The translations under genes were made by a program, and so were the position numbers. This document shows positions 11,579 to 21,527 of a stretch of DNA of 64,000 bases, one piece after another. Positions within the stretch are counted from its first letter, which is position 1. Each line of letters starts with the position of its first letter. The DNA comes from Liquidambar formosana. Its lineage: Eukaryota; Streptophyta; Magnoliopsida; Saxifragales; Altingiaceae. Where the stretch lies: contig CM077828.1 in NCBI GenBank assembly GCA_039720395.1, positions 19,008,264-19,072,263 of the forward strand, in the 5' to 3' direction. Below the pieces are notes generated by a model. It ran no database searches. It saw nothing but the letters and a program-made list of their open reading frames with translations, and was not told where the DNA came from.

Positions 11579-13232
11579 GTGGCAACTGCCATGTAGGTTA
11601 TATGTGCACGCAAATTTAATAAAAAATTTGGAAGATTTTATATTTTCTGAAAAGAACAATATTGATATTTAGGCTTCATATTTTCGGTATGTTCTTGTGC
11701 GTCTTTATTTAAATATATGATATATATAGAGTCAAAGGAAATGTATTTGACCTTTCTCTAAGCCTATTCTATTATTATTATTTTTTTTTATAGTTTTTAT
11801 TTATTTATTTATTTTTTTTTATGTGTCAAACTTTAGGAGTAAACATATGCAATCAAACATGCAACTAAGCAGAGTTGAAACCAAGACCTAATCAATTGAT
11901 ATACCATACAACGTTTCTTCAACGTCACGAATTGGGGCTTTTGTGATATATAGGACGCTTCAAAGAAATCCTCAATAGATATTTTGCTCGGATGCCAAGC
12001 AAAAATGCGAATGGTCAATTCCAAAATAGTCCCACATTAAGATTTTTTAAACCTAATTGATGGGAAATAAAGTGGTGGTAATTAAAGGACAAGTATATCG
12101 CTTTTGTGTTTCTTTTCAATCATTTGTCTTTGAAAATTAAAAGGGGGACAAAACAACGCGTTGTTAGTTAGAACATGTATAACTAAAAACCAGGTGTGCG
12201 GAACCATTTTCCAGTTTGTGAGGACTTTAGATTGGTCAGTCTATTGGAAAATAATTACATTTCAATCAAAATTACTATAAACTTTCTAATAAATGACTAG
12301 TAACTTAACTAACAATGACAACCAACTGTAATTATTTTCCGTTAACACGACCCATCTAAAATTCGCCCTTGTTTAAAGTCTCGAGGAAGTAAGAATTTTG
12401 AAGGCTCATGAAATGCCATCTAATCATTTTTCTTTTTCGGATGGACCACCTTATCATTCTTCCCGGAAATTGTCCCTTTCTAGGTCCACTAAGTGCCCCT
12501 TACAATTGATCTCACAATTCTTCCCAGAAAGTGTCCTCCTTTTTAGGTCCACTAAGTGCCCCCTACAATTGATCTCACGAATGAAAGTATCCTCTTCTTT
12601 TATGTCTTCTTTTTAACCAAGATTGTCTAGTTAATGGTAACTTTTAATTCTTATTATGGGGTTGGCGATATAGTTTAATTTGATCCACTAAATGACCACA
12701 TAAAAATGTAAAATGCTATGGATCCCAAGTTTCTATTTCTAATATTTCCCTGATAATGTAGCTACTAACATGGCAAGCATTTAGAAAACACTAAAAAAGC
12801 CATGTGTTGATATGATTGTTGTTACATAATTAAGAAAGGAAATTAGAGATAAAATTTAAGGATCGATCAATAGCACTACTCCATAAATAATTAAAAGATT
12901 CCACTATATTAAGCAAATTATATATTCCTAATTTGCAACTGCTTTCATTGCGTTTAAGAGTAAAAAATAGTGGTTAGCACAATGATTACCTAAAAAAATT
13001 GATGACCACTATTGTTTTATAGTAGATAACTCATTGAAAAAATTTGAATATCCATTGTTGCTACAACTTACTGTAATTGATATAGACCACATCACGTTAT
13101 TAGGGTTAGAGTTTATGGAGAGGTTGGACTATCAAGATGTCAAGAGAGAAATATATTATTCATGTTTTTCCAAATTTGATGCCAACCGATTAAAACTTTG
13201 GATCCTAAAATACTGAAATCTGACCCGAGCTT
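11579..13232. repeat. Spacer module Y (copy Y0)
   Basis: This contains the core repeat (gaattggggcttttgtgat, ttttgctcggatgcc, about 11930-12150), a fold-back MITE-like insert (about 12218-12370), the ccaccttatcat / ccactaagtgcccc segment (12440-12600) and a tail (12990-13160) matching 48590-48710 and 59040-59180. Related copies lie at 44.3, 46.8, 47.8, 50.3, 55.0 and 58.3 kb. No convincing coding sequence. Confidence 0.7.
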
Positions 13233-14308
13233 TGAACCCTAAACTGCAATTTTCCTTTACTATTATATAAATCTGACATTTATCTCTTTATGTCCATGAT
13301 ACATTCTACAACAAGAGGATTCCATTGTCTATTGGATTCATGGCCGGATCGGAGTATGGTTCATGAAGTGGGACTCATCCCCAATAAGGTATTTAGATGG
13401 ATTATTGTTATGAGAGACTATGATGAACACGTGATAATGAAGTTTGGTTGGATAACAATACTAACATACTCGGATGACAACACCCATCCCCAAGAGCATG
13501 GGCCTAAACACACAATTGGTCCCAATTGCGTTCAAACTAATTGGGCAGTCAATCTTTCTTTGAAATCAAACCGGGATATGTGCCCAATAAAACACCTACA
13601 TGGATATATATAAAAGTATGTTTAGTATGATGCAAAAAAAAAAGAAAAAAGAAAAAAAAAAGGGTTTTACCAGGAGTTTTACTGAAGCCATGGACATCAT
13701 CTCATTGTAGTTGAATAGATGACAACCACTATACAATGTAGAAAAGTTTGTATAAGAAGCATCTATACCCTTGTAGCTATATAAGTTATATAGGAAACAT
13801 TTCTCTATCTTTGTATTTCATTAGAGTTTCATTCAGGCATATTCTTTAGCTTTTTCATTACGAATGGATGTTTCTGCATCAAAACTTTAACGCTATATAT
13901 GTTTGGATAAGGAGTTTCTAGGTGATCTTTGAGATGGAATTTGTAAAACTTTTATAAGGATATCATAACGTACATTAAAGGTAATAGCAAAATTTATTGG
14001 TTCTCAATCGTTAGAGGTTAGAATTTGGTAAGCTTAACTACTTAAACTCATTGGTTTTCTACATAACAAGTATGTTGATCAAGATATACTTATGAAATTC
14101 ATTAATGGTGCTTTGATTTGTGCAATAGTATTGTGGTACTAAGGGGTTTTTCTTATAGTGTTATTTTATTTTATTCAAAGCTAGAAAAGCTTCAACTTTC
14201 GCTCCAAACTCAATTAACCAAATATACAAGCTACCCAAATGAGAGGCCTCTAGCCTTAACCTTTTACAGAGACTCGCACTAATCCAACATAGACTCATCA
14301 AACCACTT

Positions 14309-14345
<37 letters not shown>
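13233..14345. other. Unclassified intergenic DNA
   Basis: No gene is recognised; a 107-codon open frame at 13290 has no recognisable domain. A cttatagtg at about 14145-14153, preceded by ggggtttttc, looks like another CACTA-type right terminus, but its partner was not found. A (TA)n microsatellite occupies about 14311-14349. Confidence 0.4.
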
Positions 14346-14350
<5 letters not shown>

Positions 14351-14488
14351 TACATATAAAAAGATGAATGTAAGAAAAACTTTTGATTGACTAATATACC
14401 CTTATTTTAATTTTTAAATACACAACTACCCACCCCTCTGCATGTATAGGAAATATAGCAATATGAAAACTATAATTCTAAAACATAT
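14346..14488 (+). mobile_element. Helitron-like 5' end fragment
   Basis: The sequence from about 14346 (tatactacatataaaaag, then gaaaaacttttga and aatatacccttatttt) is a diverged copy of the 5' end of the Helitron at 16636. It is cut at 14488 by the solo LTR and continues after 16260. No 3' end could be assigned. Confidence 0.5.
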
Positions 14489-16255
14489 TGTGAGCGCCGC
14501 GCCCCGCGAACACGCACGGCTCGAGAATACGCACTAGCCTCAAAGGACTAGCGCGGAGAGGAGTCACCACCCAGGAAAACCGGGAACCAAACTGACCCCT
14601 TGCAAGGGTCTAACTCGTCATTACCAGAGTAGGTTTGGAGTTAGGGTATACCATTGGGAAGGTGTTAGGCACCCAATGACGCCCGATCCGTAGATCGGTC
14701 CCCACTTTATGTCTATTAATCATATTTAATTATCCGACTTAATTAAGATTACCCCTATTCGTGCAAAATGATTAAATACACACGTGTTATGACAGTTACA
14801 TACAACAAATACTAAATTAAATAAAGTAAACCCAAAAGAAATAATAAAGAAACATAAAAAAAACTATAAAGGAATAAAATAAAGGAAAAGAATAAATAAT
14901 AAACAAGTATAACTATCCTGCAAAAAAGAAAAGATTAAATAATAAACAAACAAATATAACTATCCTGCAAAAAAGTGCAAAAAAGTACAAAGAGATAGAA
15001 TAAAATATTGATAATAAAGTACGAATGAAGCTAAGAAAGTAAAAAAGAGAAAGGAACCATGCGTACGCACACCAAACCGTGCGTACGCATGGGGACCCTA
15101 TGTGTGCGCCTTACAAGCTACGCGTAAGCACCATTTTTAGTTCCTGCAACACCAAGGGTTAGATATGCATACGCACTATAAAATAAGTGTGCATAGATTA
15201 ACGCATGTACGCACCAAAAGACAAAGCATACGTGCATAGTGACACGCGTAAGCATATCTGATTTACTACTCTGCAAAACAAGTGGTTAAACCTATTTTCA
15301 CGCATACGCGCAATCAATATGGGTGTGTGCGTTCATATACACGCGTACGTGCATTTATAAGCATACGCATGACAAACAAATCGTGTGCACACATTCATGT
15401 GCGTGCGCACCAGGATTTAAAATTAAATCACAATTTCCCTTACAATTGAACCAATCCTAAACCCATGACCACAGTACTAAGCATGCATGTTCGATCATAA
15501 ATCATCATCAAAACTATTCCTAGAACACATGTAAATAATCAGCAGATCATTCCAATATGCAAATAAATTAAATAGGCCAAGTGGGAAATATTTTACCAAC
15601 TGCAGAATATAGATTGATCGTCCCCTCAGGTCCACTGCCAATCCTTCCTAGTTCTTTCTCTTTCTTTCTCTCAGTTTTCTCTTTTTTTCTTTCGTTTGCC
15701 TAGCCTCCAAAAACCCAAAAGTCAGATCCCCCTTCCAAACCCTATACATAGTTATATATAGGGAAGGATTAAGTTCACCTTTGGAACCCTAGGAGCGTCT
15801 CTAGCCACTCAACGCTGCTCCTCTCGTTCCTAAAGGGTAGGCTGTGATCCCTCTTCCCACGATTCGGGGAGATCAGCTCGAAAAATAAGGAAAATGAAGA
15901 TTTCCACGCATACGCGTGATCAAACGACGTGTACGCATGGCTGCATAATGCGTACGCATCATTCCAAACTAATCCACACAAGTTACGCGCACGCATAGTG
16001 GGCCATACGTACGCATAACCACACCATGCGTACGCATGGTGGTGTCATGTGTACGCATATCCCATTCATACGTACGCACCATCCCACAACTCTAACTTTT
16101 TTTTAGGGGCTATGATCGTGTGTGCGCGCATATCTTAATTAATTTTACATACCGGTCAATTTGCTCACTCAAATGAACTCAGGATTGGCAGTAAACTTTA
16201 CGAACCTCATCATTGGGAACTCACAAAAATATGGGGACAAAATGGGGTGCCTACA
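14489..16255 (-). mobile_element. Solo LTR, 1767 bp, rich in TGCGTACGCA palindromes
   Basis: It is bounded by TG (14489) and CA (16255) and flanked by a perfect 5-bp target duplication, catat (14484-14488 and 16256-16260). In minus orientation it starts TGTAGGCACCCCATTTTG, a start seen in long plant Ty3-type LTRs, and contains ggtggtgactcctctc near its 3' end. There is no internal domain or second LTR, hence a solo LTR. The middle (15055-16130) carries many variants of a cgtacgca motif, including perfect copies of the 10-bp palindrome TGCGTACGCA. A 73-codon open frame at 15775-15996 is incidental. Confidence 0.85.
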
Positions 16256-16508
16256 CATATACTTTAATATATTCTAAAACACATACTTTAATAAATAAAA
16301 CACAAATAGGAATTCGAAAGAAACAGAAATTATAATTCCTATATAATAAATAGAAATATATAAGAATATGGAAACTATAATTATAAAACAACAGCCGGAA
16401 CACACATACCTTAATATATTTTAAAACACATACCTTAATATATAAAACACAAATAGGAATTCAAAGGAAAAGGAAATTATAATTCCTATATAATAAATAA
16501 ACAGCCGG
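16256..16508. repeat. Two-copy tandem repeat
   Basis: Copies at about 16256-16400 and 16401-16508 share ttaatatatt, aaaacacata, cacaaataggaattc and aattcctatataataaat. They differ by a short internal gap. This lies in the remainder of the Helitron-like sequence split by the solo LTR. Confidence 0.7.
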
Positions 16509-16635
16509 ATTGTAAATTCCACTTTCTCCATCAAGAGTAGTTTCAACTTTTTTCCACCTTTTCCATTAACGGCGACTTCTCCCTTCTCTGGTTAATGGCG
16601 ACTTCTCCCTTTTCTAGTAAGTTTTGCTCTGCAAA
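16509..16635. other. Short spacer with a duplicated phrase
   Basis: The phrase aacggcgacttctccctt and its variant aatggcgacttctccctt occur 30-40 bases apart. The sequence ends at the A that precedes the Helitron 5' terminus. No gene. Confidence 0.4.
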
Positions 16636-17074
16636 TCTATACTACCTATAAAAGGTTGAATCTCAGAAAAACTTTTGAACGACCAATATACCCTTATTTT
16701 TTAAAAAAAATACATATCTACCCTTCCTTTAATTGAAACACATAATAAATATTCTTATTAGTTGGTAACAAATGAAAGTTATATTTTAATTCAAACTCTT
16801 AACAAATTAAAGTTAGATTTTTACTCAAATTCTTTTTTTAGAGCAACTATCAAGTTGCATGATAATATATATGAATATAAACTCTTTAAATATTCCGTTT
16901 TATGAAGAAAAAAAAATTGAATATATATCTAAAGATTTTTTAATCTTTCGTTGTACTTTCGAATTTTAAACTTTATTTTTTTATGAAAAAATATAAAATC
17001 TTTATATATTTATTATTTTGTATAACTAATATTATTTAAAACTATTCACGTGCAACGCATGTGGGCTATATCTA

Positions 17075-17075
<1 letters not shown>
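16636..17075 (+). mobile_element. Non-autonomous Helitron, 440 bp
   Basis: It begins TCTATACTACC after an A and ends with a hairpin-forming acgtgcaacgcatgt followed by CTAG, with T as the next host base. A 5' TC, a 3' CTRR with a hairpin just upstream, insertion between A and T, and no target duplication are the Helitron hallmarks. It has no rolling-circle replicase or helicase gene, so it is non-autonomous. Confidence 0.85.

Positions 17076-17076
<1 letters not shown>

Positions 17077-17107
<31 letters not shown>
17077..17107. repeat. (TA)n microsatellite
   Basis: A run of alternating T and A starts right at the Helitron 3' boundary. Confidence 0.9.
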
Positions 17108-17109
<2 letters not shown>

Positions 17110-17151
17110 TGTTTAGAAATATATATAATACCTTTAATTAGCAAAAACATC

Positions 17152-18897
17152 CACTACAAGAAAAACGTCAATAGATGACGCTTTTAAAAAATTAAAAGAT
17201 GACCGTTTTTCTAAAAACAGTCATCTTTTAATTTTTCAGATAAAAAGATGACTACTATATAAGATCAACTTTAAACTAGTCATCTTTTAAGAAATAAAGA
17301 TGACTGGTTTATAAAAACCGTCATCATTAGTATAGCATTAGATGACCAGTTTTAAAAAACCCGTCATCAATTTGCTTTCCAAAATAATAAAAACAAATAA
17401 TTAGATTGTTTTTTTTCATTTTCCTCCCGTATCATTATCTTGAGCTCCCCGATCCCCTTTCCAAAACAAAACATTCTGAGTCTCTCTCTCTCTCTCTCTC
17501 CAATCTCCAACCCTCGGTTTCTCCACCGTCGCCGTCGTCCAAGGCCGCCCTCACCATCGCTGCCAATTCCCCTTCCAAACACTATCTCCCTCTCTCTACT
17601 CTCACGCTCCCTCTCCCCCTCCTCTGTTTCTTCAAAAGCCTTTGCACTAGTCACCACATATGACGCCGTCAACGCCATCGTCGCCGCCCCTGTTTCCGCC
17701 GTCGACATCATTGTTGCTGCCGTCAACATCGTTGCTCCTGCCGCGGCCTTGTCTGGTGAGTTCATTGTTTTGTTTTGTTTTTTTTTATGTTTTTCTTTTG
17801 TTCTTTCTTAACAAAATTTCTCTTTTTACTCATCTCTGTAAGGTATGTAAAGGTCAAGTTTCAAATCTAGAATTTTAGTTCTAAGGCTTCAGATCTAGGA
17901 TTTTAGTTCTAGGGCTTCAGATCTAGTTTTTCATTTCTAGGGTTTCTAGGATTTCATCTATGTCATTTTTTGCATAATACGATTTGCTTATACTATAGCA
18001 GTCTGAGATTAATTTTTGTGTTCCCTCGAATTCTTTAAGGCTCTATTTGGTTCGCGGAAATTGTAAGGAACAAAAAAGTAACGGAAAAAACGCTGGCCTT
18101 TCTAGACGCTATATATTTGGTTAATGCTATGCAGGGTGGAGAGATGCTCACGAAAGCCTGTAAGCCTGCACTTGAGTCTAGTTACATCACAAAAGTTATT
18201 CACGATTGCAAACGAGATAGTGAGGTCCATGATTGATTTCATTTACTTTTTCATGTATAAATGCACGACTACATACAATGGCCATCCTTTAATTGATTCT
18301 TAATTTGTAGGCATTGTATTTTCAATATGGCATCAAGTTGCACAATGTTGTGGATACTCAGGTCAGAGCCTTTCCTCACTTACCAAAACTTTTGAATGGA
18401 ATTGATTTCCATTTTTTTATCTTTTATTTTTTTGGAATTTCCTTGAAATGTCTTCTGACAGTTGGACAACAGGCTAGACATCAATGGTCCACTTAGTTTG
18501 ATTTATGGGCGTAACCAGATTGAAAAGACTACTACTAATTAGTTTTATTGACTATATTTTTAAACGGCCATGCCTTAATTCTGTCAATTAGAAAGAACTA
18601 CTTTGTAGGCAAAATAGCATTTTCAAGGTTTAGCTCTTGAAAATTTCTTCTTTGATCTATCATTGGCTAGATGATTCAGCATCAATTTCTTGTAATCTCT
18701 GTTGATCTTGGACTATGGTGAGTGTTGGGTTCATCAGGCACCGATTTGGCCACTAATAACTGTTGTACTGCTGCAGTTGGGTTTACATATGTATATGCAA
18801 TTTTATTTTCTTGTGTTATTCTTAAAAAGGATGATCGTATTTTATGTTTTTGGGACCAAAGAACACCATGGTAGCATCAAATTTCAGAGAAATTGAC
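17152..18897 (+). mobile_element. CACTA transposon, 5' part, with captured gene
   Basis: It begins CACTACAAGAAAAAC, the typical plant CACTA (CMC/EnSpm) terminus. At 17175-17370 follow closely spaced direct and inverted copies of agatgac / gtcatc with tttaaaaa between, the usual subterminal repeat array. A pyrimidine-rich CT leader and a GC-rich exon-like stretch with a splice donor (ctg|gtgagtt, about 17755) come next, then spliced exons of an exonuclease gene (18092-18361). No transposase was recognised and no 3' terminus was found; an LTR-like sequence seems to begin near 18898. Confidence 0.75.
18092..18361 (+). pseudogene. Captured DEDD 3'-5' exonuclease gene fragment
   Basis: Two exons read in phase. 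Exon 18092-18224 encodes AIYLVNAMQGGEML, then KACKPALESSYITKVIHDCK and RDSE, and ends at a GT donor. After an 86-base intron, exon 18311-18361 encodes ALYFQYGIKLHNVVDTQ, followed by GT. This is the Exo II region of the DnaQ-like (EXD1/egalitarian-type) 3'-5' exonuclease domain found in plant proteins; the acidic residues in HDCKRD and VVDTQ are kept. From memory of the family, upstream Exo I and the downstream domain should follow but were not found; about 18040-18090 looks like a different repeat start (ggctctatttggttcgc). It lies inside a CACTA element, so it is best read as a captured, incomplete gene copy. Transcription is possible; a working enzyme is unlikely. Confidence 0.75.
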
Positions 18898-19422
18898 TGT
18901 AGGTTGAAGTTTTAGAAATTTTAGAATTTTGGATCATGAAAACCTGAAACTTTAGGCTTAAAAACGAATATGATTTTATGGGAGTTTGAATGAAAAATTT
19001 ATATTCGCACGTAGTACTCCGTGTGAGCTTCGATTCGACACTTGAATCACTGAAAACGGTCAAGAAACGAGGGAGATATTAATCGTCGAAGTTGACCCGT
19101 CGAACACACGATGTAACCGGGTTACACAATTCAACCCGCGGGAGGTTGAAGATGACCCCATAGGTCTATGATCCTGTGTGGGTGCATCCGTATACCTTAC
19201 TGTGTTCTCACGCATTTAAAAGCCATACGATGATCATATGAACCCCAAATTTGACCATTAGACTCGTCTTGGCGGGCCCTACCATGTGGGACCCTTAGTT
19301 GACCATTTTGACTAAGTTTGACTGTAGTTTGACTTTTTGGCCAAATTAATATTTGTTAAAAATTCCAGAAAATACCAGAAAATACCAGAAAATTATGAAA
19401 AATTCCCGAAAATTATAAAGAG
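18898..19422. mobile_element. LTR-like sequence, left part (split by copia)
   Basis: The sequence changes character here. It contains GC-rich stretches (cgaagttgacccgtcgaaca), a run of ccagaaaata repeats at 19365-19390 and no coding frame. It continues at 31088 beyond the copia element. The right-hand part ends ggggcgtgaca at 32611, a typical long-LTR terminus. A start at TG 18898 is a guess; the flanks (ttgac versus attac) do not give a clean target duplication. Confidence 0.4.
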
Positions 19423-19647
19423 TGTTGTAAATGTTAGGATTAATGGTGGATGACCACCACTGTCTTTATTTCATCAGTTTCAATTGTTAAGGGAATTAAG
19501 CCATACGTTTGGCTTTTCCCACTTTAAGAGTCTCAGCATATTAAGCCTATAAAAGGAGGCTTTTGATGAATGAATAAGACATGGATGAGAAGCTCATCTC
19601 TATTCAATTTTTAGTCTTAAAATTCTTATCCTCTTTATTACACAACA
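19423..19647 (+). repeat. copia 5' LTR (225 bp)
   Basis: It runs from TGTTG to ACACAACA. A TATA-type cctataaaagg lies at about 19545-19555, so transcription would start within the LTR. It is identical to the 3' LTR except for one base. Confidence 0.95.
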
Positions 19648-19661
19648 CGTTATCAGCACGA
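19648..19661 (+). promoter_or_regulatory. copia primer-binding site
   Basis: cgttatcagcacga follows the LTR with no gap. It is not the common TGGTATCAGAGC (initiator-Met 3' end). Its reverse complement, tcgtgctgataacg, looks like positions 27-40 of plant tRNA-Ile (anticodon arm), with G where the gene-encoded A34 is modified to inosine. That suggests priming by a half tRNA. The tRNA comparison is from memory. Confidence 0.6.
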
Positions 19662-19976
19662 ATTGCTCAAGAATTTTGTGAGCAATATCATACTATTGCC
19701 ATTTCCTTTCTTAACCAATTTGGTTGTGGTGAGTTACATACACATATATTCATCTTCCATATTTACGATGTTTTTATAGTAAATCATTTATTATGATCAC
19801 TATTAGCATGCTGATTTCATAGTGATAAATTTTATTTAACAAAGTTGATTTTATATCCATGTTACTAATCCAACGTAGAAATTATATTTGCATTAATCTT
19901 TATTGCTATGTTATAAGTTTTGCTTATAGTTAATATTTCAATCTAAATTCTATATCTCGAATGGAGGAATGTCCAT

Positions 19977-20151
19977 CTTCTCTTCCTGAAGTAAGAGAAG
20001 ATTTAAAATAAGACCTGAAGTTTTATAATTAAAAAAGAAAAAGGGTAACAATTCATCTTCTCTTCCTGAAGTAAGAGAAAGATCTGAAAACCAAAAGTTT
20101 TCTATAAGAAAAGTTATTATTCATCTGTTCTCTTCCTGAAGCAAGAGACAA
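19977..20151 (+). repeat. Triplicated hairpin in copia leader
   Basis: Three copies of a stem-loop sequence, cttctctt-cctgaagt-aagagaag (19977-20000), then 20057-20080 and 20128-20151 with slightly weaker stems, are spaced about 70-80 bases apart. Each is followed by a gaagtttt or aaagtttt phrase. They lie between the primer-binding site and gag, where RNA dimerisation or packaging signals of retroelements are found. A role is inferred only from position. Confidence 0.6.
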
Positions 20152-20421
20152 ATTTGAAAACCTGAAGTTTTAGAAATTTTTGAATAATGTCTCAATTTAA
20201 TCCAATTGTTTAAAGTAACGATCAATAATGACTTTCAATTAAATATGTTTTGTATCCCTTTATATTGAAATATGCATATTTCATATTTTACTAATGATCT
20301 CACGATAAATCATAAGGAATTTAGCATTTATAAAATTTACGTACTTCCTTATATGTTTTGATTTATTCATATATTAACAAAATATCATTTTATTTTGACA
20401 TATAATTATAGCACTCCGACA

Positions 20422-21475
20422 ATGTCAAACCTTACGAAACTTGAGTTTGCCGCTCTTGATATTTCGGGAAATAATTATTTGTCTTGGATTCTTGATACTG
20501 AAATCCATCTTACTGCAATGAATTTGGGTAATTCAATTCAGTAAGAAAATCAAGCGTCCCTGCAGGATCGCGCCAAGGCATTGATTTTTCTTCGCCATCA
20601 CCTTGATGAGGGGTTAAAAACAGAATATCTCACAGTAAAGGACCCTCTTGCCCTATGGAATGACTTGAAAGATAGATATGACCACCAGAAAACTGTCATT
20701 CTTCCAAAAGCTCGTTATGATTGGATGCACCTGAGGTTGCAAGATTTCAAAACAATTGCTGAGTATAACTCAGCATTATTCAAAATCGATCAGCTCCCAA
20801 TTGAAATTGTGTGGAGAAAAAGTAACAGAAGAAGACATGTTAGAAAAAACGTATTCTACATTTCATGCCTCGAATGTGCTCCTGCAGCAGCAATATCGAG
20901 AGCGTAGATTTTCAAAATATTCTGAATTAATATCATGTCTTCTCGTTGCTGAACAAAACAACGAGCTTTTATTGAAAAATCACCAATCCCATCCAACCGG
21001 TTCTGCAGCATTCCCTGAAGTGAATGCAACATCATCTCGTGGTCGTGGACGAGGTCGCGGACGTGGCCATAGTCGTGGGCATGGTCGCGGTCGTGGGCGA
21101 AATAATTATTCACAACGTGGTGGTTATAATAATTATTCAGGTGGTCGCCACAATAAAACCACATCATACCACCAGAAGTGGTCCACCAATGAGGCCAAAC
21201 AAGAAAGAGAGAAAAATCAAAGGCCTGAGCAGTATGAAGATATTTGCTTTAGTTGTGGTATGAAAGGGCATTGGTCGCGTACCTGTCGTACGCCTGATCA
21301 TTTGGTCAAACTTTACCAAGCCTCAATCAAGGAGAAGGGCAAGAAAGTAGAAACGAATTTTATTGATCACAATGACCCCGTAGATATAACTCATTTAGAT
21401 GTTTCAGACTTCTTTGAAGAGCCTAATGGAAAAATTGACCATTTAATTGGTGATGGAAATGTCCACATCAATTAA
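20422..21475 (+). pseudogene. copia gag, broken
   Basis: The start ATG (20422) gives MSNLTKLEFAALDISG, a typical copia gag opening. The frame meets TAA at 20542-20544 (codon 41). A 4-bp duplication, gatc at 20788-20791, shifts it. Discounting those four bases leaves 350 codons. The central part has the usual UBN2-type helical region. The C-terminal part has an Arg-Gly-rich box (about 21033-21155) and a CCHC zinc knuckle, CFSCGMKGHWSRTC (21245-21286), for RNA binding. The product would form the virus-like particle in the cytoplasm; as it stands no full-length Gag can be made. Confidence 0.88.
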
Positions 21476-21527
21476 CGTTATTACCTTTTCCTATTTTCTT
21501 ATTATCAATAAGAATGTTATTTCATAT

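Noticed and set aside
17367..17878. Overlapping open frames over the CT-rich and GC-rich stretch inside the CACTA element
   Set aside because: Both strands and several frames are open because of composition. Only a splice donor-like site is notable; no domain is seen.
18898..18902. Clean target duplication for the LTR-like sequence broken by copia
   Set aside because: The candidates ttgac and attac do not match, so the left boundary is left open.
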